The position numbers were made by a program, and so were the translations under genes. Below the pieces are notes generated by a model. It was not told the DNA's origin, ran no database searches, and saw only the letters and a program-made list of their open reading frames with translations. DNA of 64,000 bases from Undibacterium sp. Jales W-56 (GTDB taxonomy: Bacteria; Pseudomonadota; Gammaproteobacteria; Burkholderiales; Burkholderiaceae_D), in assembly GCF_025548535.1 (NCBI RefSeq), contig NZ_JAJLQW010000001.1, positions 558,001 to 622,000 of the forward strand, in the 5' to 3' direction. Within the stretch, counting starts at the first letter, position 1; every line of letters starts with the position of its first letter. Of the stretch, positions 8,248-15,916 are shown one piece after another.

Positions 8248-9141
8248 TCATTTCTTGGTTGTGGGGGTGGCTGCGGTGCTGGCGACTGCAGCAGGCGGCG
8301 AACGGCCAGCGGCGCACTTGGCGATCAGCTTGGCCAGGTTCGGTTCCTCGACCTCGTCCAGACGGCCTGAGCGATCCTTCGCCGGATAGCCCCACGGGTT
8401 GTCGGTGTGGGTGACGAAGGCGCGGAACGGTTTGGCCCTTTCCACTGTTTTGCCTGCTTCAACCGGAACGCCATCGGCGGGCGCTTCGAGCTGCAGGAAG
8501 GCCAGCGTCACCACTTCATCGATGACACCCGGCAGCTCCGAGGCGGTTTTGCTGCCTTCCAACTGCAGGGCGTAATAGCGCTTGTTGAACTCGTCGACTT
8601 TCTCGTCGAGGATCGCCACGAACACGACGTGCTTGTCGCGCACATGCTGCAAGTGGGTGAGCGCAGCGATCATCTCGGAGCCCAGCAGACCGTAGGCACC
8701 GCGTGTATCCGGTTTGCCGGTGCGATCCGAAAACGCCTGCGGCTGCGTCTTGGCCCATGCGAGACACAGACGTGAGAGCACCGTGATGCTGTCGACGAAG
8801 TAGTAGCGATACTTGGCCAGTTGCGCCGGATCGCCGTAACGCTGGCAGACCGCATCGAAATGCGCCTGCGAAAATGGCTGATCGGCGGTGGCTGCTGGAT
8901 TAGGCCCGGCGAGGAAGACCACGAGATCGCGGAATTCCGGCCACGAGCGCGGCCGGATGGTATCGCCGCGCCAGTCCTGCACTGCGATGTCACCCGCTTC
9001 CAGATCCACGAACATCGTTTCCTGTTCGGGCAGCGTTTTGAGCTGGCTGGTCTTGCCCACACCCGGAAAGCCGAGCAGGACGATCTTGGCGCACCGTGGT
9101 TCGCGCATACGCTCGTCGGCGCTGATGATGGGGAGAGCCAT
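8248..9141 (-). CDS. Sak4-like RecA-fold ATPase
   Basis: The protein is 297 residues, starting at an ATG overlapping the antirepressor stop and preceded by AAGGAGGTGG. Walker A is GFPGVGKTS near residue 25 and the Walker B-like segment is YYFVDSI. The single RecA-fold ATPase core with a variable Ala/Pro/Thr-rich tail matches the phage Sak4 group of annealing/recombination ATPases. It is placed next to a putative ssDNA-binding protein and a Cas4/AddB-like nuclease, which together would form a phage recombination module. A generic AAA ATPase of this size is the alternative. Confidence 0.75.
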   Translation of the reverse strand: MALPIISADERMREPRCAKIVLLGFPGVGKTSQLKTLPEQETMFVDLEAGDIAVQDWRGDTIRPRSWPEFRDLVVFLAGPNPAATADQPFSQAHFDAVCQRYGDPAQLAKYRYYFVDSITVLSRLCLAWAKTQPQAFSDRTGKPDTRGAYGLLGSEMIAALTHLQHVRDKHVVFVAILDEKVDEFNKRYYALQLEGSKTASELPGVIDEVVTLAFLQLEAPADGVPVEAGKTVERAKPFRAFVTHTDNPWGYPAKDRSGRLDEVEEPNLAKLIAKCAAGRSPPAAVASTAATPTTKK

Positions 9142-9896
9142 TACGCCACCTCCTTGAGCAAGTCAGCCACGTCAGCACGCCAGAGAATCTGGTAGCCACT
9201 GTGACCATTGCGGCTGTATGGGTGGGCTTCGCCGTAGGCGCAGCCAGCCTCACTGAGTTGCCACTCGTCGCGGTCGTTGCGGAATTGCAGCCCTTGATCG
9301 CGCAACCGGGCATTCACCGCCCGCGCCGACCAGCCCAGGAGTTCACCCAACTGCGTCGGATTGAGTGCAGAGATCGGCTCGTTGGCAGCGGGCAGCGCCT
9401 TGCGCAGCGCATCCAGCGTGATACCGGTGTTGTCGGAGATCGCGGTCAGTGTCGCCGCCATCGCGATGCCACTGCGCACGCCCGGCACCTTGGCTACCGC
9501 TTCACCGATCAGCAGCAACGCGCTCACCTTGTCCTGTGTCGGAGCAGGCAGCGCCGCCACTGCATTGGCCGACACGTAAGAGCCGGTTTTGCGAATCGAC
9601 GGCAGCACTTCCGTGGTCACCCACCGTTTGAAGCGTTTGGCCTCCGGCTTGGTGGAGCCGAGGATCAGCGCATACAAGCCGGACTCGTTGATGTGGTTCT
9701 GCCGCTGGCGACCACCGGGAGTAAGGGCGTCCAGTTTTTGGACATCCTCGGCATCGACGTGAGAGTCGATTGCTTGGCGCGCATTGCCAAAGCCCAGCAC
9801 CGTGCAGACATCCTTGGCGCTGAACCAGGGTGCGCCGGTCTCATCGGCCACCACACGGACAGACTGCGATTCAAATTCAAAAATTGTTGGAATCAT
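9141..9896 (-). CDS. Bro-N domain phage antirepressor
   Basis: The protein is 251 residues from the ATG at 9896 (MIPTIFEFES), which has GAGGAG at good distance; a frame extension to 9932 lacks one. Residues about 1-105 form a Bro-N domain (VRVVADETGAPWFSAKDVC, NESGLYALILGS, FKRWVTTEVLPSIRKTGSY). The C-terminal part (LNPTQLGELLGWSARAVNARL) resembles an antirepressor or winged-helix domain. Such proteins usually counter a lysogeny repressor and trigger lytic growth. Here the natural partner is the XRE-ImmA protein encoded across the terminator at 10799. Confidence 0.85.
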   Translation of the reverse strand: MIPTIFEFESQSVRVVADETGAPWFSAKDVCTVLGFGNARQAIDSHVDAEDVQKLDALTPGGRQRQNHINESGLYALILGSTKPEAKRFKRWVTTEVLPSIRKTGSYVSANAVAALPAPTQDKVSALLLIGEAVAKVPGVRSGIAMAATLTAISDNTGITLDALRKALPAANEPISALNPTQLGELLGWSARAVNARLRDQGLQFRNDRDEWQLSEAGCAYGEAHPYSRNGHSGYQILWRADVADLLKEVA

Positions 9897-9906
9897 GGTC
9901 GGCTCC

Positions 9907-10392
9907 TCATTCCTTGGTATCGATGGAGGCAAGCCGGTAGCTGGCTTTGCCGGGACGGACGGTGCGGGCGGGCTCGAATTGCTCGCGCAGCGCTTTTGGC
10001 CATGCGGCGTACTTGGACTCAGGCACCTTGAGCGTCACGTCCATGTACTGCGCCGGGTCATCGCCTGCGGCGGTGATCTTTGTGGCCAGCGCGGTGAGCT
10101 GGGCCTGATCCCAATCGATGATCTTTCGCTGGTCGCAGACGACGGTTTCGTTCTGGTCGCTGGGGTCGAATACACGGACGATGCCGAAGTCACGTCCTTC
10201 GGTCAGACGCGCTTGGCGCGCGGCCTCGGCGTAGCGCAACTCATTGACCTGCTCGACAAACTCACGAACGGTCTTGGCCAGTTGCTGCAATTGCTCGCAC
10301 TGTTCGACGAGGGGCTTGTAGGCGTCCAGCGGCGCAGACGCGTAGTCCGCTGGGGTTTGATTGAGGACGTGCCGGAGAGCGACGATATTCAT
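9907..10392 (-). CDS. Phage protein of unknown function
   Basis: The protein is 161 residues. The start ATG overlaps the stop of the HTH gene (ATGA), so the two are coupled. The first 70 residues are strongly helical (LVEQCEQLQQLAKTVREF), possibly a coiled coil; the second half is mixed. No motif I recognise. As the second gene of the early operon it may be a regulator or replication accessory. Confidence 0.6.
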   Translation of the reverse strand: MNIVALRHVLNQTPADYASAPLDAYKPLVEQCEQLQQLAKTVREFVEQVNELRYAEAARQARLTEGRDFGIVRVFDPSDQNETVVCDQRKIIDWDQAQLTALATKITAAGDDPAQYMDVTLKVPESKYAAWPKALREQFEPARTVRPGKASYRLASIDTKE

Positions 10393-10646
10393 GCCGCCAC
10401 CCCGCGTACCTTCGATGCCGTCGACGCCGCAGCTACTTCACTGCGGCTGTTCGGACTGTCATACAGACACTCGCGCTCGAATTGCTCGATGTCCTCCAGG
10501 CGGTAGCGGACGGCACCGCCGATTTTCAAGAAACGGGGGCCGACGCCGTCAGACCGGTACCGTTCAATCGTGGCTTCCGACTTATTCCAGCGGTCTGCGA
10601 GTTCGCGCTGGGTCAGATGCCGTGTTTTCAGCTGTTCGCTGTGCAT
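10389..10646 (-). CDS. Excisionase/MerR-type helix-turn-helix protein
   Basis: The protein is 85 residues from the ATG at 10646 (MHSEQLKTRH), chosen because AAGGAGATGCAA precedes it. An alternative ATG lies two codons upstream and a longer frame reaches 10718. The core LTQRELADRWNKSEATIERYRSDGVGPRFLKIGGAVRYRLEDIEQFERE is the classic AlpA/excisionase-like winged HTH (HTH_17). It is the first gene of the leftward replication operon. It may act as a transcription regulator of that operon or as a directionality factor; the sequence does not decide. Confidence 0.8.
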   Translation of the reverse strand: MHSEQLKTRHLTQRELADRWNKSEATIERYRSDGVGPRFLKIGGAVRYRLEDIEQFERECLYDSPNSRSEVAAASTASKVRGVAA

Positions 10647-10742
10647 TTGCATCTCCTTCGATGATGGGTTGTCACCGGTTGCAGGCACTTGAATCAGCAC
10701 TGCTAACCGATACGTCATCGTCTCGAAGGGGATGCCACAGAT

Positions 10743-10773
10743 CGTTCCTCAGAATCCTCGGATGCGTTCCTCA
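10743..10773. repeat. 9-bp direct repeats 22 bp apart ahead of the early operon
   Basis: CGTTCCTCA occurs at 10743-10751 and 10765-10773, 22 bp apart, about two DNA turns. The pair lies in the gap between the early operon start (10646) and the terminator at 10799, where the operon promoter should be. It may be an operator. I could not place the -35/-10 elements with confidence. Confidence 0.45.
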
Positions 10774-10798
10774 AATCCAATCAGTGCGGCCTGAATGC

Positions 10799-10832
10799 AA
10801 AAAACCCGGCCTGATTGAGAATCAGAGCCGGG
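10799..10832 (-). terminator. Intrinsic terminator after the four-gene cassette
   Basis: On the minus strand, CCCGGC and CTGATT pair with AATCAG and GCCGGG across a short loop, and a run of six T follows (10799-10804). It lies just past the stop of the zinc-ribbon gene (10866) and separates the cassette from the replication operon. Confidence 0.85.
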
Positions 10833-10865
10833 CCATTGCGGAAAAACGCTGCGGATACTGGGGCG

Positions 10866-11831
10866 TTAGTGCAGCCAGTCGCGGTCTTCGTCGGGAATGA
10901 TCAATGCGTAGCGCTCGTCGCCACGTTGGTAACGAATGAATGTCTGGTACACGAGCGCATTGCGCTCGAACACTTTGCTGGGCGAGAAGCGTTGCGCTTG
11001 TGATCCGCAAGCACTCTTGAGCGCGTCGTTGTCCATTTCGTGGTCGAGGTCGTCGAACAGCGCGACCAAGATGGTTTTCTGACGGGGCTCCAGTGGGTAC
11101 TCGCCCCCCGCGATGAACGCCTTGCCGTCCGTCCTGACATAACGCAGCGTGGTGCCCGGCGCGGCCTCGGCCAAGACCTGTGGCCCAGGCGCGGCCTGCC
11201 GATCCGGGAAGAACTCGAACGTGCTCTGACCGACACGCCCGACCGTGAACAGGGAGCGCACATCGAACTCCGTCATCGCCGACCCTGCGGGTAGCGGCAA
11301 TTCGCTGCTGGTCAACACCACGCAGGACTGGGTAGTTCTTTCGAGGGCGATCTGCTCGCGCAGGCGAACAGCGATATCCGGGCGGTACAACTGGCGCGCG
11401 AAATACCATGTGATGGCCTTGCCGCGTGTGGCCTCGGTTGTACCAAGCCGCCAGATCAGATCGGGTTCGATCTGCTTCGAACTGTTGGCAGCGAAGCTGA
11501 GACCATTCAGCAAGCTGGCGATGAATTTCTGCAACGCTACCTTGTGGGTTTCGCGTAAGCGCCGTGACGCCGAGACATCGCCGCACTCTGGGCAATGCAG
11601 AGCGATCAGATCTGGCGTGAGATCGCGCACCACGCGTGCGGTTTCGATACCGCATTCTGGACAGGTCACCCAATCCTGCGGCTTCCCGAGCACCAGCACA
11701 CGTTCACGCAGCAGGTGCGTTGCGGCGACGGCGTTATCGCCACCACAAAGCGCCTGTCCGTTGATTTCCGGCTTCGACTGCTCCAGCAACCGGCAGAACA
11801 GGCTGGTCGCCTGGACTTGGCTGTCACTCAT
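10866..11831 (-). CDS. Zinc-ribbon protein of unknown function, last gene of cassette
   Basis: The protein is 321 residues. Its ATG overlaps the stop of the upstream gene (ATGA). A zinc ribbon is evident: two CPECG knuckles, Cys57/Cys60 and Cys80/Cys83. A central LTSSELPLPAG segment and a C-terminal region rich in charged helices (RQKTILVALFDDLDHEMDNDALKSAC) could be a winged helix. I do not recognise the family. It is always coupled here to the 420-residue protein, suggesting the two act together in a complex that may contact nucleic acid. Confidence 0.7.
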   Translation of the reverse strand: MSDSQVQATSLFCRLLEQSKPEINGQALCGGDNAVAATHLLRERVLVLGKPQDWVTCPECGIETARVVRDLTPDLIALHCPECGDVSASRRLRETHKVALQKFIASLLNGLSFAANSSKQIEPDLIWRLGTTEATRGKAITWYFARQLYRPDIAVRLREQIALERTTQSCVVLTSSELPLPAGSAMTEFDVRSLFTVGRVGQSTFEFFPDRQAAPGPQVLAEAAPGTTLRYVRTDGKAFIAGGEYPLEPRQKTILVALFDDLDHEMDNDALKSACGSQAQRFSPSKVFERNALVYQTFIRYQRGDERYALIIPDEDRDWLH

Positions 11832-13090
11832 GCAGCTTGCAACTCCATCTCCGGCGCTTGTTCTTCAGCCTCAATCACATTCAGCGCGGTCAATACTGCG
11901 TTGGCGATGGGCTGATTGTGTTCGGACAGGTTCTTGATCGTGGACGAGCCGGACGAGTACAGATCAAAGCTGAAGTGGGGGGATTTGCCGTCTTCGGTGG
12001 CAGTCGTGTAGACGATGACGCTGGCACCGTCCATGTTGTACTCGGCCTCGAACGAATGCTCGACCTTCAGCGACCCGAGGGCAAGCTGGATCGCATCGTC
12101 GTGATCTTTTTCGGGTGATGCTTCGACCTGGAAGCTAATGCCGGTACGTCCGACTGGACAGAAGCGCGCTCGGCGCAAGCGTACTTTATCGACGCCGTAG
12201 GTCGACCAATCATCGAATGGTTCCATCATTCCATCACGCATCGCATTCAAGTTGAAGCGCTTTTTCTCGATGGCTTCAGGTGTGATTTCCTGCTTAACGA
12301 CATGCTTGCCGAACAGTTCCAGCACAGCTGTATGGTTCTTTGCGCCGCCCTTGACGATAGTCTCGACGATGCCGGTTGCGGGGTGATAGACGATGGCGGT
12401 TTCCAGCGCGATGCGAGTGGTGATCCGGGTGAAATTGTTCTGTGCGAAATGCGCCAGGGCGGTCACTGGCCCTTCGACATAGATGGTCAGTTGCACGCTC
12501 TCGTCGGCAGTGCGGTCGCTGATTTCGACATGAACACCATCGCCACCGCCGACCTTTTTGTACAAATTGGCCACGTCGTGGCAAAACGTCTCCAACTGGG
12601 CGCGGTCACGCGTGGGATCGAGCCCCGGCTGGATGCGGTGTTTTTTCCAATACTTGCCGTTTGCCTTGGCTTGAAAAGCGATGTGCAATTCGGCATCGCG
12701 GAATGCCTTGTCGCGGTTCGTCAGCATCCACAGTGCGGTCTCGCGTTCATCTCGCGATGCGAATGCCGTCGTGACTTCGGGGTCGTTGGCACAAATGCTG
12801 CGGAACTCGGCAATCGCCTGTCCATGCCCCAGGAGGTGGGCGCGGCGCAAATCGTCGTACCAGTGCAGTAGGTCTTTCTCAAGGCTCTCTCGTTCCGTGA
12901 CGTCGAGAGCAGGATCGCGCGACGATGCAGTCATGGCATCAACGGCGTCCGAGATTGCTTCTGGCAAAGACTCAGGAGGTTGTGTCCAATCAATCGTTAG
13001 CCGTTGCCCTAAGACATGGGGCTCAGTGAACTCTCGAAGCGTCGGCATCGAGATATGCCGCAAGAAATGCCGCGCGTTGAAAACCTTCAT
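11828..13090 (-). CDS. Conserved-looking protein of unknown function in cassette
   Basis: The protein is 420 residues from the ATG at 13090 (MKVFNARHFL); GGGGAAA lies ahead of it and an extension to 13120 is possible. It is a soluble, charged protein without signal peptide or membrane segments. The N-terminal third is helical and acidic (ERESLEKDLLHWYDD). The middle carries alternating strand-like segments (GVHVEISDRTADESVQLTIYV), and another beta-rich part follows (SVIVYTTATEDGK). No nucleotide-binding or nuclease motif is obvious. It is co-translated with the zinc-ribbon gene and separated from the PIN gene by 125 bp. Confidence 0.7.
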   Translation of the reverse strand: MKVFNARHFLRHISMPTLREFTEPHVLGQRLTIDWTQPPESLPEAISDAVDAMTASSRDPALDVTERESLEKDLLHWYDDLRRAHLLGHGQAIAEFRSICANDPEVTTAFASRDERETALWMLTNRDKAFRDAELHIAFQAKANGKYWKKHRIQPGLDPTRDRAQLETFCHDVANLYKKVGGGDGVHVEISDRTADESVQLTIYVEGPVTALAHFAQNNFTRITTRIALETAIVYHPATGIVETIVKGGAKNHTAVLELFGKHVVKQEITPEAIEKKRFNLNAMRDGMMEPFDDWSTYGVDKVRLRRARFCPVGRTGISFQVEASPEKDHDDAIQLALGSLKVEHSFEAEYNMDGASVIVYTTATEDGKSPHFSFDLYSSGSSTIKNLSEHNQPIANAVLTALNVIEAEEQAPEMELQAA

Positions 13091-13214
13091 TGTTGTTTCC
13101 CCTTTCTCCATGCCCTTCAAGAAACCATACGCGATACCGCGAATATGTATTTCGCCCTGCCTCGGAGTTCTATGCCGACGACAAAGGCAACGACACCATC
13201 ATCTGGCGCTCTCG

Positions 13215-13760
13215 TTATGGGATGATCCCCATTCGAATCTTGGTTTTGATGCTCGATAGCCAGTCCTCCCGGTACTGCAACGCGAGCGCGTCCAGATTGG
13301 TGCGACCCACCCCGGCCCTGCGAGCAAGATCCTCCAGCGATACCGTGCAGTCGAGCCATCCGAGGCCGTGCGCTGCCACCAATGCCGCCTTGTCGGCGGT
13401 GGTGACGACGATGATCGTGGATGGCAGCAGTTTGTTGGCAAGCAGCCAGGCCAGTAGGTGTTGTTCGCCGTCGTCGAGCGTGCGGCATGAGTGATGAGCG
13501 AGCACCAGCGATGCAAGCTCCTTGCGTGTCACTGGATGACGTCCGGAAAGACCTGCGTTTAGATCTGCCGGAGGAACTGATACATGGCGGGGATCACCGG
13601 GGTTGCCCGTCAGCGTTTCTTCGACGCACTTTTCGACGGTTTCGATGGCGAAGTGGCTGCTGATCGCTGTCCAGCAGTTGGTGCGGAATGCCTCGAGGAT
13701 GACATTGGTGTCAGCGAAGACTCGGGTTTTTGCGGCACTTGCGGCGTTCGTTTTCTGCAT
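13215..13760 (-). CDS. PIN-domain protein (putative RNase)
   Basis: The protein is 181 residues, starting at the ATG at 13760 with GAGG about 10 nt upstream, 12 bp after the XRE-ImmA gene. The four acidic positions of a PIN domain can be traced: FADTNVILEAF (Asp17), CVEETL (Glu47), LDDGEQHLLAWLLA (Asp97) and TTADKAALVAA (Asp123). PIN proteins are usually ribonucleases and common toxins. XRE-ImmA proteins have been noted next to PIN proteins as probable toxin-antitoxin pairs. The length is above that of a typical VapC (about 130-140 residues), so extra C-terminal sequence is present. Confidence 0.75.
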   Translation of the reverse strand: MQKTNAASAAKTRVFADTNVILEAFRTNCWTAISSHFAIETVEKCVEETLTGNPGDPRHVSVPPADLNAGLSGRHPVTRKELASLVLAHHSCRTLDDGEQHLLAWLLANKLLPSTIIVVTTADKAALVAAHGLGWLDCTVSLEDLARRAGVGRTNLDALALQYREDWLSSIKTKIRMGIIP

Positions 13761-13772
13761 ACGGTACGCACC

Positions 13773-14894
13773 TCACAGCTCGAACGGTGCTGCAAGGTCG
13801 TACTGAGCAAAAAGCTCGGTCAAACCGCCCAATCCCAAACCCATGGCTTTGGCGGCTTTGCGCGCCGACAACCGCCCGTTTTCTACCGCCTCGTGCAGCA
13901 TCCGCACAAAGGTAGTTGAAAATCTTTTGGGTGGGCCAGATACGGATATCCGTTGTTTCTCTTGTTTGAGTCGCTGGCAGGTATCGCTGCTGATGCGCTG
14001 CAAATTGAACAAGCGCCAAGCGAGCGCCACGGGCGAAACGCGCAGCAGCGCGGCGACTTCGCAGAGATGTGCGATGTCGTCTTGCCGATCATGGTCGATC
14101 AGTTTGTCGAGAGACGCACGCGGCATCAGCAGCGCGGCCGCAAAATTGTCGGCCAGTTGCTCGATGCGCTTCTTCTTGTTGCGCTCTTCGACGGAGTTGG
14201 ATTCGCGGTGGTCGGGCTTCATCACATCCCAGGTCAGCGCGTGGAAAAGCTCGTGCGCCAGATCGTAGAAACGACGCGCCTCGGTTTCGTTGCGGTTGAT
14301 GAGGATGACGCCCATTTCTTCGAGGTGGCAGGTCGCACCAGAGATGGATTTTCCGTCTTCAGCTTCCACGGTGTCGACGAACAACACCGGGATGTCGAGC
14401 TCGCGCTCGATCTTGTCGATCAAGGACTCTGCCGGAATGACGCCAAGATCGAGTTCGGCTGCCAAGCTTTCTGCGCGCTCCTGGGCGTCTTCGAACGAGG
14501 ATTGCGCAGACAAACGCAAAGCACGCTTGAGCACGCTCGTCTGACTGTTCTGTTGCTCACGCAACCAGCGCAGCAGGCCGATCCATAGACCAGCTTTCAG
14601 CTCGAAACCGTCGAGGCTGTCCTCGGGCACTTCCGGGGCGGCACGCCACGAGAACTGCGCCTCGCCAGCCACAGCGAACGGGTCGATGAAATATTCGATG
14701 TCCCGATCCAGTAGATCGGACAGTTCCAGAAGTTCTTCCGGTTTCAGTGCGCGCTTGCCGTTCTCGATGTCTGAGACCGACTGCCGATCGTTCAAGCCGA
14801 GACCCTGCGTGAGCTGATCCTGCGTCCAGCCCTTCGCATCGCGCGCCGCTTTGACGCGGTAGCCGATTAGCTTTTGTGAAATTTTTTCGAGCAT
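13773..14894 (-). CDS. XRE-family HTH regulator fused to ImmA/IrrE metallopeptidase
   Basis: The protein is 373 residues, with a strong AGGAGG ribosome site before the ATG at 14894. Residues about 8-65 are an XRE helix-turn-helix (WTQDQLTQGLGLNDRQSVSD). Residues about 150-290 are an ImmA/IrrE zinc peptidase with HELFH at 214-218 and the following IEQLADNFAAALLMP helix. The C-terminal 80 residues are helical and unassigned. ImmA peptidases cleave phage or element repressors on damage signals; here peptidase and HTH are on one chain. It probably represses its own operon through the inverted repeat over its promoter. It may be the lysogeny repressor, the antitoxin for the PIN protein, or both. 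Confidence 0.88.
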   Translation of the reverse strand: MLEKISQKLIGYRVKAARDAKGWTQDQLTQGLGLNDRQSVSDIENGKRALKPEELLELSDLLDRDIEYFIDPFAVAGEAQFSWRAAPEVPEDSLDGFELKAGLWIGLLRWLREQQNSQTSVLKRALRLSAQSSFEDAQERAESLAAELDLGVIPAESLIDKIERELDIPVLFVDTVEAEDGKSISGATCHLEEMGVILINRNETEARRFYDLAHELFHALTWDVMKPDHRESNSVEERNKKKRIEQLADNFAAALLMPRASLDKLIDHDRQDDIAHLCEVAALLRVSPVALAWRLFNLQRISSDTCQRLKQEKQRISVSGPPKRFSTTFVRMLHEAVENGRLSARKAAKAMGLGLGGLTELFAQYDLAAPFEL

Positions 14895-15196
14895 GGCGTC
14901 ACCTCCTAAAGTGGAAGTATAGCCTTGCGAATTGAATTTTGCAAGAATGTGTTGCTAAGTTAGATGCGCAAGAATGAGCGCTTCGACCAGCACGTCTGCG
15001 CAGGTGTCTGCACCGGCCCCTACGAGAAATGCCGCCAACAGCGTGACCATGAGCCTGTTTTGCGTCCATCTCCGGTTCTTGCTTTCGGCAAATGCCCGCA
15101 AGCGTCCGCAACGCTTGTCAATATTGCGATGGAGCAGACCACCCCATAAAAAACAGAATGCTCATCAAGCATTTTTATATCGAGGGAGCGCTCACC
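14895..15196. promoter_or_regulatory. Divergent control region between cassette and integration module
   Basis: This 302-base stretch separates the leftward XRE-ImmA operon from the rightward recombinase operon. Besides the promoter at 14916-14944 it contains a 7-bp inverted repeat, CAAGCGT (15099-15105) and ACGCTTG (15111-15117), and a small hairpin with AATGCT/AGCATT arms (15157-15162, 15168-15173) followed by TTT about 20 nt before the first gene of the rightward operon. The hairpin is weak and might be an attenuator. I see no real gene in it. Confidence 0.45.
14916..14945 (-). promoter_or_regulatory. Promoter and overlapping operator of the XRE-ImmA operon
   Basis: On the minus strand a -35 TTGCAA (14939-14944) is separated by exactly 17 bp from a -10 TATACT (14916-14921). 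The inverted repeat CTTGC (14941-14945) / GCAAG (14924-14928) covers the -35 and spacer, as expected for an autorepressing XRE protein. A further GCAAGAATG copy occurs upstream at 14941-14949 and 14968-14976 (plus-strand reading). Confidence 0.7.
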
Positions 15197-15436
15197 ATGA
15201 CCACACTAAACGTTATTGATCCAGCACGAATGACCGTCGAGGAACGACGGTCGGAAGTCGCATCCATCCTGGCTCTCGGGCTGATTCGCTTGAGGACGGC
15301 ACCCGAACCCACACCAGAAGAAAGAGAAAAAGCAGACCTTGGCTTTTCCCTGCCACAGCGCGTTCATACAAACCCCGCATCACGAGTCCGCAACGCCGTC
15401 CGAGAAGCGTTGCTGGCCAAACAGAAAGGAGTTTGA
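15197..15436 (+). CDS. Small protein preceding DUF2924 gene
   Basis: The protein is 79 residues from the ATG at 15197 (MTTLNVIDPA), after a GAGGGA ribosome site; the frame extends upstream to 15092 but that part looks random. The segment MTVEERRSEVASILALGLIRLR is a likely helix pair. Small proteins of this kind commonly precede DUF2924 and serine recombinase genes in elements. Its TGA directly abuts the ATG of the next gene, so translation is coupled. The function is unknown. Confidence 0.7.
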   Translation: MTTLNVIDPARMTVEERRSEVASILALGLIRLRTAPEPTPEEREKADLGFSLPQRVHTNPASRVRNAVREALLAKQKGV

Positions 15437-15916
15437 ATGAACACATCCACAGCACTATCAGGTGTCATCGGGCGTATTGCCCGATTGCCTGACACACCAT
15501 TCGAAGAAATCAAATCGCTGTGGCAGCAGCTTTTCGCCACCCCGATGCCAACCCACAATCGCGTGTATCTGGAACGGCGCATTGCCTATCGGATGCAGGA
15601 GATTGACTTCGCGCAGCGCGAGCCTGCCGTGCTGGAGAGGAACAAGGTGCGCATCGACGCGTTGCTCGAACGCACCAAACCAAAAACCAAAGCGGGCCGG
15701 GGTGAGTTGGTCAAGCTGGTGCCGGGGACGGTGCTCACCAGAGAATTCGCTGGCGCGGTACATCGGGTAGTCGCCATGCCTGACGGCCAGTTCGAATACA
15801 ACGGCAAACCCTATCGCAGCCTCACTGCCATCTCGAACGAAATTTCCGGCACGCGTTGGTCTGGCCCCGCGTTTTTTGGTCTACGGGAGAAAGCTGCGAA
15901 GGGAGGTGCGAAATGA
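15437..15916 (+). CDS. DUF2924 domain protein
   Basis: The protein is 159 residues, with AAAGGAG before the ATG at 15437. The features of DUF2924 are visible: an N-terminal FEEIKSLWQQLF helix, YLERRIAYRMQE, and the later beta-rich part LVPGTVLTREFAGAVHRVV and GKPYRSLTAISNEISGTRWSGPAFFGL. That last part resembles the small DNA-binding-like fold of the family. DUF2924 proteins are encoded directly before large serine recombinases in many proteobacterial elements, as here (ATGA overlap with the recombinase). They are presumed to assist integration or excision; the mechanism is not established to my knowledge. Confidence 0.85.
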   Translation: MNTSTALSGVIGRIARLPDTPFEEIKSLWQQLFATPMPTHNRVYLERRIAYRMQEIDFAQREPAVLERNKVRIDALLERTKPKTKAGRGELVKLVPGTVLTREFAGAVHRVVAMPDGQFEYNGKPYRSLTAISNEISGTRWSGPAFFGLREKAAKGGAK

